IMG/VR virus record: IMGVR_UViG_3300029448_000029
Location: 1-61,784 of that record
From: a virus
DNA length: 61,784 nt
Reading direction: 5' to 3' (one strand)
The translations under genes and the position numbers were made by a program. Positions 25,901 through 34,200 of this stretch are shown here, in pieces. Below the pieces are notes generated by a model, which was not told the DNA's origin, did not search any database, and saw nothing but the letters and a program-made list of their open reading frames with translations. Every line of letters starts with the position of its first letter. Position 1 is the stretch's first letter.

Positions 25901-27357
25901 CAAAAATCAAAACAGAATCGACCTTCTTCAATTGGCTCTGCGTAGTTAGGTCCCTCGGGATTAAATGGTAACGTAAAAGTTTGCCCTTCAATTTGATATG
26001 AGAAAGTGTTGTTTTCACAAACTGCTGCGGGAAAGAACGTCCCTGCGATTGATTGACATAAAGCCGCACTAATATTAGACTGACATCTACCATCAGAACA
26101 ACAAACCCCACCAAGTTCTCCACATCCATCAGCACAAGATTGCAACGGATTAAAGTTTCCTCCGACAGCATCACATCCTGCTCTGGTTTGATAGTCCGTG
26201 CAAACAAAAATGCCACCAGCGTCAATTAGTGCTTGATCCACAAAGTTTGGATCAATTGTTTGTCCCTCTGCCGTTTGAAAGAAGCAACATGAGCCAGGAA
26301 CATTACCAGTCGTTTCACAACCAGCGGTGTCGTAACCTCTTGCCGTAAAGACGGCATACCAGTTTTCACCACCATCTGTTGTGGTTAGAGAGAGAACATC
26401 CGTTCCGCATGTAAAATAGTTTTCTCCTGTTTCAAAGAAAACATTTGGTGGGAACTGAATGACATTTCCACCGCGAACAAAGAGAGTTTTTGTTATGGAA
26501 TAACCAAGTGGAAAATCACCTGTAAATCCTGCTATGGCAAGAGGGCCTCCACTTGGATCAGCGGAAAGAGTTATAACATCGGACTTGCTTATATCATAGT
26601 GTGTTTCTGCTGTTCCTCCGGGCACTGGAACAGGGCCGGGACCGGGACCAGTCGCTTGCACCACACTGTATCCTCTGAGAACTGAGGTAACGTTCAACGC
26701 AGGTGAAGTAACACCCTCACCAGATTTAAAATCTAGAACATCTCTATTATCACCGCTATCAAAAGTGGAAATACCTGTGCTTGATACAGTATCTTTTTCA
26801 CCCACATAAAGAAGTGTATTGTTTACAATATCAGATGTAACAGATTTGTCGACCGTTGTGGTCGATGAAATAATAATATCATTACCATCAGATGTTGCTT
26901 GCAAACTGCCGCTTGCGGTGATGGATCTAAAATTGTATGTTGTTCCAGATAAACCAAACGCAAAAGTTACTCCGGTTCCCAAGTTAAATAAATCGGCAGC
27001 CGATGAATTAAAACCAGTCGGTCCGGTGATGTAGGGATAGATTCCCGTTGCGTTATCAACATCGGTAAGAAGTTCACTGATTGATATTTCATTTTCTTCG
27101 AGAGTTTCTGGATTTATTCTTTTGGCTCGAACATCAAGGAGAAATTTTGCACCATCGAGTTCTGGATCCCCAAAAGTTCCGCCGGGGAATAGTCTTTCAA
27201 AAGCATAGATGATGTCACCAGTCAATCCACCAGGTCCTGTGGATCCTGTTGGGCCAGTAGGACCGGTCGCTCCTGTTGCACCTCTTGGTCCGGTGGGTCC
27301 AGTCGGTCCTGTAATACCAACTGCCGGGATTGCACTACTACCGTAAATGAAAGCCAT
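22930..27357 (-). CDS. Giant collagen-like, Cys-rich fibre protein (1475 aa)
   Basis: A long fibre-like protein. Residues 14-46 are Gly-X-Y repeats (GITGPTGPTGPRGATG...). After a beta-rich region come about five G-x-CC cysteine modules (about 355-690; e.g. VCCSDGRCQSNISAALCQSI). A middle globular region of about 350 residues (WIDAVKYGGGNCWSSSETCG) follows, then a dense array (about 1045-1360) of CC modules and about seven GCTDxxACNYDPxA units, some degenerate. It ends with a Cys-containing domain (NCPEIAGVDNYCRYLEDC). GAGG ribosome site. Its N-terminus (YGSSAI then GPTG) matches that of the next gene, so they are paralogues. Predicted extracellular-type adhesive fibre; the domains are inferred. 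Confidence 0.75.
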   Translation of the reverse strand: MAFIYGSSAIPAVGITGPTGPTGPRGATGATGPTGPTGSTGPGGLTGDIIYAFERLFPGGTFGDPELDGAKFLLDVRAKRINPETLEENEISISELLTDVDNATGIYPYITGPTGFNSSAADLFNLGTGVTFAFGLSGTTYNFRSITASGSLQATSDGNDIIISSTTTVDKSVTSDIVNNTLLYVGEKDTVSSTGISTFDSGDNRDVLDFKSGEGVTSPALNVTSVLRGYSVVQATGPGPGPVPVPGGTAETHYDISKSDVITLSADPSGGPLAIAGFTGDFPLGYSITKTLFVRGGNVIQFPPNVFFETGENYFTCGTDVLSLTTTDGGENWYAVFTARGYDTAGCETTGNVPGSCCFFQTAEGQTIDPNFVDQALIDAGGIFVCTDYQTRAGCDAVGGNFNPLQSCADGCGELGGVCCSDGRCQSNISAALCQSIAGTFFPAAVCENNTFSYQIEGQTFTLPFNPEGPNYAEPIEEGRFCFDFCQPTVPCCVNGVCIGDNLTRIQCEFVYGGISTPPDDVYPDGYTCTTDDIDQPEKTCCEEFERFGACCIPFSDPDGDGVFEPPPGLPESVELPEDTGEGQPGICLDADPDTGEPLSHIRCKEFGGIFQGDGTNCATTNCCFGNAAKAVCCLKKQGIVNAGGGAEGAIYYTYIDECVEVEGPEDCPQCVGTYKEGVSCEDNPCLDEAGAPGYMRFELSQSDNPIPDNPDFYGYFCAAPVTTTPRRNQQNGAGVDETLLGAFEGSQDNKTIKGVSEWIKFQTQVADWAPWIDAVKYGGGNCWSSSETCGDNKDNCEERNSIIENAPATCSFREPADYIAACYPPTTDEDVDGYLRFFSTRTTPLNLGSASALVGVRSWVERSSGNGNLSGLCFIYANDVYRPVDQYYESQARTMFGYEEIGASCFESIGDPNGIYPNGWAYGRGFAYVLRDENNQFYNSGGFPLIDETPLGGSFSFNEEYMGLYALASPRHDPRRVNFNGTFGACQGSQGESDLLEGSVLGLHTGVTSVRGSDGYELSGFDEGSLVWVTRSDKNTFPEDLGRCCGVNGVCRQSTEAWCNCFAPSGSVWTRGEGCLGNPCGGPPPPPPGEDCCDPTASNYNEAECQNGTVISCPENKCCTYVDGCTDPNAINYNENAVNDDGSCIYSGACCGQCEQTDGNGNAVFGICSELQGSGVQNLIIQCAGLGGQFQGLNSKCRDNPCANCPEPIFGCMDDNACNYDSNANVDQGCEYCPNGGSCGEPVCCDPAATNYNSSGDDISVCCDNSLCEYEVPGCTDEGACNYDPSATKDNGTCQYAGCLVPSATNYDPDASFACTCTNSGSNCCIFEPDPEPEIYGCTDETACNWDPKANIDDGSCFYPDSFGQCGQGPGPGPGGTMFNTQSTGVQDGIYGKNLPINFGNDVGGFNPVRPTGNAGQERVSGGFFKTTYDNFNSTEINYSFYIARKIVNGECVTMNCPEIAGVDNYCRYLEDCE
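23270..24230 (-). repeat. Array of GCTDP/NYNP and CC-type cysteine repeats
   Basis: It encodes roughly residues 1045-1360 of the 1475-aa protein: CC modules interleaved with units such as GCTDPNAINYNENAVNDDGS, GCTDEGACNYDPSATKDNGT and GCTDETACNWDPKANIDDGS, plus degenerate copies (CCDPTASNYN, CCDPAATNYN, VPSATNYDPDAS). The Asp/Asn spacing resembles calcium-binding loops. Confidence 0.8.
25300..26298 (-). repeat. Array of G-x-CC...GGxF...C cysteine repeats
   Basis: It encodes about residues 354-686 of the 1475-aa protein. Each unit begins [GV]xCC, has a Cys 6-20 residues later, then C(x3)GG[IN]F and closes with C(x3-4)C, e.g. RCKEFGGIFQGDGTNCATTN. Five units of varying length are visible. Confidence 0.8.
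27220..27318 (-). repeat. Collagen-like Gly-X-Y tract (1475-aa fibre)
   Basis: Eleven Gly-X-Y triplets at residues 14-46, mostly GPT and GAT. The DNA has imperfect 9-nt periodicity. A trimeric collagen-like stalk is the usual interpretation in phage fibres. Confidence 0.88.
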
Positions 27358-27365
27358 TAATTACC

Positions 27366-30300
27366 TCAGTAACCAGAAGATGACGAACCACCCATTGAAG
27401 ATCCACCGCCCATCGGTGATCCACCGCTCATTGGTGATCCGGTTGACGGACGAGCAGTCCCATTATTTATGTTACCTCTTGAAGTATTAATTTGAGTTCC
27501 GTTAAAATAATTATCCCCGCAGTTACATGTTTGACAGTTGTAACAATCTCCATTATTATTTCCAACGTATCGTGCAAGGTGATTATTTAACTGACAATTA
27601 AAATCGGTATCAAAGAGTGGTATTCTTCTGACTGGTCTTGCTGCGGCAATTTTTTCAATTCTAAATTCACTTGACACTAAACCTGATCTAAAGTTTTGTG
27701 TAAACGCTCGGTGTGCATGAGAGGCAACAACAGAGTTTTTAGATTCAAGAATAAACTCTTGTGGATCTTCTGGACGATAATTTGCTCCGATACAACCATT
27801 TGGTGCAACCGCAGTTGTTTTCGCTCCTGTTGTTGACGACCAATAACTTGTCTCGGTGAGTGGTGTCATACCAGATCGAAGAAGAGAACTGTTAATGATA
27901 TTCAAGTTTCCGTAAAGATACATCAACTCAACAATACTTGGAACATACCAATCATTGTAACCAAACTTACCGTCTGTGTTCCAATCAGAAATCAATCGCA
28001 TGATTGCATTTTCTTTATTGTCTTTTTCCCAAAGTTTTTCAAACTCTTGCTTGAAGTATTCTTTGTCTGTTTTTAATTTTTCGATATCAACATCAGGTCC
28101 CCAAACGTCCGTCTTTTCGTGTGACCAACGATCATATGCAGCGTCATCTCTGCCCATCAAATCTTCGATAAACCAAGGCATCCAATCATAACTGCTTCGA
28201 TCAAACATTCTTGTTCCGAGTAAGCCATCGAGGTATGGAGTTCCCATAAACTTACCATCTTCAACAGGATCAGAAGATCCACCATCAAACGCTGCTTGTC
28301 TAAGTCCCCATGACAAAGTTTTTGAATCGTTGTATGACAAATCTTCTGGTGCGATAACAAGCGCCCATTTTCTTGGGGCTCTTCCATCCGAATAATACGA
28401 ACTTGCAATACTATAATATCGTTTAATTTCTTCGTATGAATTTGCAGAAGCGAGTTGTCTCTTGATTGGCAATTCATGAAGGTTTAAATTGTAAGGACTA
28501 TGTGGAACGTCTGGATAACCAGAGGGATCTGAAACAAAGTCTTGTGGGATATACTTGTATGGTGTCACGCTGTCGCAAGAACAAGGCCCATTAATCTCAC
28601 CAAAGTAATTGTTGCCAGCATTCAATACGAAAGTTCTTGCGGTTGATCCAGAACCACTTGGGCAGACAGGACATTGAGATCCATAACCGTGAGTTAAACA
28701 ATATGGTGCTTCACCCTTCGCAATGATAGAGCCATAGTCATTTGGTTCACCAATCACTCCGAGCAAGATACCGCCACCAAATTCATCTCCAGGCTTCAAG
28801 TATGTTGTTGGGTTTACATTCAACGCACACAAAGATCGCTCAGCCTCTGGATTTCGTCTTTCATTTTGTGGGGGTGCAAAAGGTTGTGGTCCCTGATTAT
28901 CTGTGCATGCATCGTTACAGTCCTCACAAATGTCATCACACAATCCGTTACCACCATCACCTCCTACATAGTCCTTACCCCTACCATCAAGTGGTGTATC
29001 TTGTCCTTCCCGACTACCACCGGTGCATCTAAAACCAGTTTGTGAATTTTCGTCTGGAATCGAAGAACTGATGGGAGGGGATGCACATGATCTATTAAGG
29101 ATATACCCCGTCGCAAGACTACCATTAACGATTAATGAATGAAGCCCGGAAAACCCTCCGACCTCGACCAACAAGACCGAATTAGAAGTGGCATTTCCAT
29201 CAAGATCAACAAAAACATGCGGATCTGAGGGGTTGTTTGGATTTGTATAGTAAAACACACCTGAACCATCTGCTGCTGCTATTGGACACACTGTTGCGTA
29301 TTGAATAGGACCAGAGACTGGCACAGAGCAGTCCGTCTGGCAAAGATCACCACAATCTGTAACTGTGCCTTCTCTTTCAAGTGATCTTGCAAAACATGTT
29401 GGCCCAAAAGTTCGTCCTCCGAGTGTAATCTCACAGTCACCGATACCGCAATCCCCTCCACTTTCTGTTGCGATACTACAATAATTTGGAGCGCCCACGG
29501 TGGTGCAACCATAAATCGGACAATCATAGCCAGGGTAGTATGTTTGTAAGAAACCGTCAAAATAAATGCTATATGCGATTCCAGTTGGACATGCTAATTG
29601 ATTTCCATTTGTTCCATTGTATCTGCAAGGCCCTTCAGTTTCACTTACAAAAGTGATAATTGGATCTGGATTTCCTATGCCTCTATTTGTCAATTCGCTT
29701 GCAAGAACTGAACAATCCGCACCGCCGGGAACACTCAATCTAAATGTTTCATTTCCATTGTTAAATTCGCAGCACTTACATGGTGGGACTGATGGTGGTG
29801 GTGCCTCATCTTGTAAACAACAATCTATATTTTCACAAAGAGATCCATTTCCTTGGAAAATACCACCTATTTGATTACATTCAAACGGTGTGATGTCTGG
29901 ATTACAAACTCTTCCAACACAACACGCACCTTTGTAGAAGTCCTGTAAACAACAGTTAAACGTTCGACAATTTTCACCCTCATAAAACGTTCCGCCGGCT
30001 AAATCACACTCATTACGATTGAAGGTGTAACAAACACCATTCACGCAACAGGCACCGACCTCACAACGATCTGGACATTCAACCTCATCTGGAGTCTGGT
30101 TGGGGAAGAAAACACCACGGAATTCATCACAAATTTTGCTGGTAGAATTAACAGAGGTTCCATTAATACAGCAAGTTCCTTGTGCGGCACAGTTTGCGCC
30201 AGTCAAACGATTTAAACAGGTTGTGTCTGCTAAGAAGTTGCCACCAATTTCATCACAATACGCTTTGGTGATGTAATCAGTGCAAGCACCCTCAAAGTTA

Positions 30301-31211
30301 CCATCATCTACATCCGTGCAATAGCAGCATGATCCATATTCTGCTAAGCCATCATATTTTTTCCATTGATCTGGATCATCTGCTGGTGCGGAATATGATA
30401 GGAAATAACTAATATCATCAAGCCCATTACCAGTAAGTCCTATGTTTAAACTTGGGAATCTAATTCCAAATTGATCTTGGAATACTGTTCTTGTTTTACC
30501 AAACCCACCAGAACCACCAATTAACGATGGAAATTCATATCCGATTTTATTTGTATTTGGACCTTGAAAGTTTCTGTTTCCACTCAAGAACTCATAAAGA
30601 GGTGCGACGTTAATAGTTAAATTGTCGTCAGATCCACTATGTCCAGTGTCCTGAGTGTAAAGAGAAAAATCAAAGCCCTCTGCTGATTGTCCACCCTCTT
30701 TAGGGACAAATACGAGTTGTCCAGTCGCTCCAATAAAATTGCCTTCCGCACCATGAATGTTTATGGTATCGGCTGAATCCGCTGGTGGTTTTAATCCGTT
30801 TGCCGGATCCCCAGTGAAAGAAGCGTTACCGGAAAGAGTTAATGTTTTAAAATAACCAGTTTTGCCCGGAATGGGTAGTGGTTGAAAAATTGTTGCCCTT
30901 GTTCCAGCCGATGTAAAATTAACTGCGATGGGAACATCATTTGGTCCGATTGGACCACTTACTTCAACGGAGGAGTATCTGAATCCAGTGGATCCAATTA
31001 CGGTTGCATTTTTATCTTCAAACTTAAATGTGATGGATCTATTATCGTAAGTTAGTCCAACGATAAGATCACCAGAAATACCTGTCGCACCAGTTGTTCC
31101 CGGTCCTATTGGACCTGTTGCTCCAGTGATTCCGGTCGCACCAGTAGGACCAAGAGGACCAGATGCGGCTGCTTGTCCAATGCTGCTGCTACCGTAAACG
31201 TATCCTGACAT
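27366..31211 (-). CDS. Giant collagen-like, Cys-rich fibre protein with DUF1566-like domain (1281 aa)
   Basis: Paralogue of the neighbouring fibre genes. Gly-X-Y repeats at residues 18-47 follow the shared start YGSSSIGQAAASGP. Four tandem CC modules lie at about 297-460 (e.g. GACCVNGVCYTFNRNECDLA, GACCVGRVCNPDITPFECNQ). From GDEFGGGILLGVIGEP (about 807) to ARPVRRIPL (about 1187) is a DUF1566/C-type-lectin-like domain with NDWYVPSIVELMYLYG and a SYWSSTTG core. A Cys cluster (CYNCQTCNCGD) and a Gly/Ser tail ending GGSSSSGY close the protein. GAGG ribosome site. Probably a receptor-binding or capsid/tail-decorating fibre. Confidence 0.78.
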   Translation of the reverse strand: MSGYVYGSSSIGQAAASGPLGPTGATGITGATGPIGPGTTGATGISGDLIVGLTYDNRSITFKFEDKNATVIGSTGFRYSSVEVSGPIGPNDVPIAVNFTSAGTRATIFQPLPIPGKTGYFKTLTLSGNASFTGDPANGLKPPADSADTINIHGAEGNFIGATGQLVFVPKEGGQSAEGFDFSLYTQDTGHSGSDDNLTINVAPLYEFLSGNRNFQGPNTNKIGYEFPSLIGGSGGFGKTRTVFQDQFGIRFPSLNIGLTGNGLDDISYFLSYSAPADDPDQWKKYDGLAEYGSCCYCTDVDDGNFEGACTDYITKAYCDEIGGNFLADTTCLNRLTGANCAAQGTCCINGTSVNSTSKICDEFRGVFFPNQTPDEVECPDRCEVGACCVNGVCYTFNRNECDLAGGTFYEGENCRTFNCCLQDFYKGACCVGRVCNPDITPFECNQIGGIFQGNGSLCENIDCCLQDEAPPPSVPPCKCCEFNNGNETFRLSVPGGADCSVLASELTNRGIGNPDPIITFVSETEGPCRYNGTNGNQLACPTGIAYSIYFDGFLQTYYPGYDCPIYGCTTVGAPNYCSIATESGGDCGIGDCEITLGGRTFGPTCFARSLEREGTVTDCGDLCQTDCSVPVSGPIQYATVCPIAAADGSGVFYYTNPNNPSDPHVFVDLDGNATSNSVLLVEVGGFSGLHSLIVNGSLATGYILNRSCASPPISSSIPDENSQTGFRCTGGSREGQDTPLDGRGKDYVGGDGGNGLCDDICEDCNDACTDNQGPQPFAPPQNERRNPEAERSLCALNVNPTTYLKPGDEFGGGILLGVIGEPNDYGSIIAKGEAPYCLTHGYGSQCPVCPSGSGSTARTFVLNAGNNYFGEINGPCSCDSVTPYKYIPQDFVSDPSGYPDVPHSPYNLNLHELPIKRQLASANSYEEIKRYYSIASSYYSDGRAPRKWALVIAPEDLSYNDSKTLSWGLRQAAFDGGSSDPVEDGKFMGTPYLDGLLGTRMFDRSSYDWMPWFIEDLMGRDDAAYDRWSHEKTDVWGPDVDIEKLKTDKEYFKQEFEKLWEKDNKENAIMRLISDWNTDGKFGYNDWYVPSIVELMYLYGNLNIINSSLLRSGMTPLTETSYWSSTTGAKTTAVAPNGCIGANYRPEDPQEFILESKNSVVASHAHRAFTQNFRSGLVSSEFRIEKIAAARPVRRIPLFDTDFNCQLNNHLARYVGNNNGDCYNCQTCNCGDNYFNGTQINTSRGNINNGTARPSTGSPMSGGSPMGGGSSMGGSSSSGY
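29830..30325 (-). repeat. Four tandem CC-type cysteine modules
   Basis: It encodes about residues 297-460 of the 1281-aa protein: GSCCYCTDVDDG, GTCCINGTSVNS, GACCVNGVCYTF and GACCVGRVCNPD, each followed by C(x3-4)G[GV][NVTI]F and further cysteines. This is the cleanest copy of the module in the window. Confidence 0.85.
31071..31160 (-). repeat. Collagen-like Gly-X-Y tract (1281-aa fibre)
   Basis: About ten G-X-Y triplets at residues 18-47 (GPLGPTGATGITGATGPIGP then TTGATGISGD), with one register slip at GPGTTG. Confidence 0.85.
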
Positions 31212-31219
31212 ATATTACC

Positions 31220-34200
31220 TCAATAACCAGAAGAGGAAGAACTAGAAGATGATCCTCCCATAGAACCACCGGACGAACGAGTAGACCTAGGGGATGGTGA
31301 GGATGGAGTTGATGGGGTTGACGTTCCTCGTCCGCTAGTTCCAGACTGAGTATTTATGTCATCTCCAAGTATGGGTCGTCCTGCCTCTATGTAAGATTTT
31401 AATAATCTCATAGACTCGTTGGGATCGACAGGTTCAAAAGGTCTGCTTGCTGAAGCAAATTCCTCTTCGGGACATCTTGATCCATCTCCACCATAGTCAC
31501 CAGCATAAAAGTTTACACAATCGTATCTGTTGGTGAGGAAACAATATCCAGAGGACAATGTGCATGATCCAAAGATAGCACCTGTATTTGTGGAACGTCC
31601 TTGATACTGCGGAACAGCCTCGGGATCGGTAAAGTATCGGTGAGTAAAGCCAGGATCAAAAATGTTTGATTCACCAGTGACACCCGGAGAAAATTCAGAG
31701 ATGAAGTGAGTTCTGTTTATGGTCGGATCTGCAAAAGGTTCATCTGTATTAAACACATATGGGATATACCACAATCTTGCATGTTTATCAATAAAGGAGC
31801 CTCTCTTTGATGGATCCAAATTATCAAATCCTGCTTTTGGATATCTACCATCCGCACGAACGAGTCGAATCGGTCGAACCTTTGCGGTATCGTCAGACTT
31901 GCTAAGTTTCTTCATTGAGAAACCATCTGTAACATCCTCGGAATTTAAATTGTTGGGGAATGTCATTGCCCATGCTTTTGTCATGTGACCAACAATTCTA
32001 TCACCAACATTTTCCTGAATTCTACCATCGTTTCGTGGCACTTTGGTTCCAACATATGGAGCGAGACCGGTGAAACCTTTGTTATCACCTGTTCCAATTT
32101 GTGTTGCATCTGCGGTCGAACCAATGAACAAAAGACCCTCTGGATTTTCTAAGTGATTTGCTTGCCCCTCAATGAGTTTTCTTTGCCACGAGTAATAAGC
32201 CTCATGCAACGCATTCCAGCGATCAAGTTCCTCTTGCGTCCAGTCGTCATCTGGTCCAACAGGTCCAGCCCCACTTTCAATGGAAAATCTTGACATGTCT
32301 AATCCAGCGAACGCTTCTTGTAAACTACTTTGCAATTCTTCAAACTCAGTTAATCTACCGCTGAAATCGAACGCACCCATTGATGTCCAATATTCACCAC
32401 GAATTGCATCACCACCGGCTGCAACAATTTTTTCGTTCAATCCTTCCAGAGCGACTTTTCTAGCGATATATGCCATCTCATCTGGACTTGGCAAATACCA
32501 AGGAGACATGAATGGTGGATTTGGATAAATCCAGTTATTTTCAGGATCACAGAAATTGTCTGGGCAAGGTTGAGAAACTCCATCCTCATCAACACTATGT
32601 AACCTGTCATCATACTTACTTCGTATAACGTGAACCGATGAAAGTTTTGCCGTCGGCTCGGCAGTCTCTAGACCTGGTGTTTGAATTTTACCAAACCAAT
32701 ATTCACCAACGTATGACGGGCTGTTGTAATACTCTTCAACCGCTTCTGCGGAGAATCTTGAAAAAGCGTGTGGATAAACATTAAGAAGGTAGTCGGCATA
32801 ACCACCGATGACTGGATTAAACGGGAAAGATGCGTATGCGAAACCATCTGATCTACCAACACCGGGACCGCACCCAATAACTGTCCCTCCACTCGTTACT
32901 GAAACGGGAGTGTTTACGCAACCACATGTAAATGATTCACCAAGTTCTGAACAAAATACTGGATTGTTTCCATCCGGTGGAAGATAATCATATGTTCCGT
33001 TACACAAATCAGTTGAACTATCTGGACGACAATTATAGTAGCCGTGATTCAATGCATGTGCCATTCGGACGGTGTTATGGAGTCCCCAGTTTCTATGATA
33101 TACTCCGTTCATATCGGGTCCAAATTCACCTCGACTATTCGTCGGTCCAACCCCACGATTAAAATCAGGAGGCACTTTGGAGAATAATTTACTCAATCCA
33201 TTAACATTGAATTGAACACCGGTCGCCCTCGCAGTATTATAAGTTGTTGCGGAATTAATAAACATAGATTTACTAATATTTTGACCGGGACCACTGTCGA
33301 ATTGTCCGCCCTCACCCTCAGCAAGAATGCCGGGTGGAACTGGGTTTGTATGAGTTAAATCCACTCGATCTTGTGTTTGGTATTCGCCGGGTGGTGATGA
33401 AGAAACAGAAATATTTGTTCTCGATGCTCTCTCTGCTCTAGCGGGCCAACCAGATTTAAATTGATTTGTTTCATCCAGTGTTCTTCGATAAAAACCCTCT
33501 TTCGTTCTGAAGATGGGTCTAAAACTTCCTCCAACTTCTCCATTGTGAAGCGAGCCGGGTGAATTTGATCTCTGTAAATCAATGTCCATATATGTTTGAT
33601 CAGACTGTCTATCTGTTCCAATATTTCCGGGTGTATTGATATTTGTAATCGGACCATAATTTGATCCGGTCAATCCCCACTTAAATTGCTCTGTTCCATC
33701 TTCAAGTTTAGCGTCGTCAAGAGAGACAATAATGAACCAAGCGTCCTCTCTAACCTCACCATCATTTGGATTAGAAAGACCTTCCCAATATGATTTTGAT
33801 TCTCTGTCATCATATCCGTAACCGTGATAATCGTATGATGATCGGTAGAAGTTTGATGCAACACGATTATTTGTCACAAGACTTTTTGGCCAATAATATC
33901 TTACTATTTCACTACCCGACATTAAACCAGTAACATACTCATTATCATACACGTCAAGTCCAGAGGTGCTCCAATTACCAAGTAAGGATCTACCATTATT
34001 CGCTTGCCCATAGCCGGGGATGTGTTGCTCACTGTTTTCCGCAAAGGCAGGTAAAGCGGGTTCATTTTTTGGATCGCTCGGACTGATCTGATCTGAAATA
34101 TACGCATTTTCACCATATGTTGGCTGTATTTGCTCATTCGTAAAGTCGCTTTCTTTTACACCAAATCCGGCATTACCCAAAAGAACAGATCCATATGGAT

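Noticed and set aside
27220-27318. Possible CRISPR-like short direct repeats
   Set aside because: The periodicity is 9 nt and follows Gly-X-Y codons; there are no spacers or conserved repeat length.
27459-27480. CATAAATA inside the 1281-aa fibre gene (also near 31346, 36091 and 50951 in other tail genes)
   Set aside because: These encode Ile-Asn in repeated contexts well inside genes and are not near downstream starts, so they are most likely chance; not listed as promoters.
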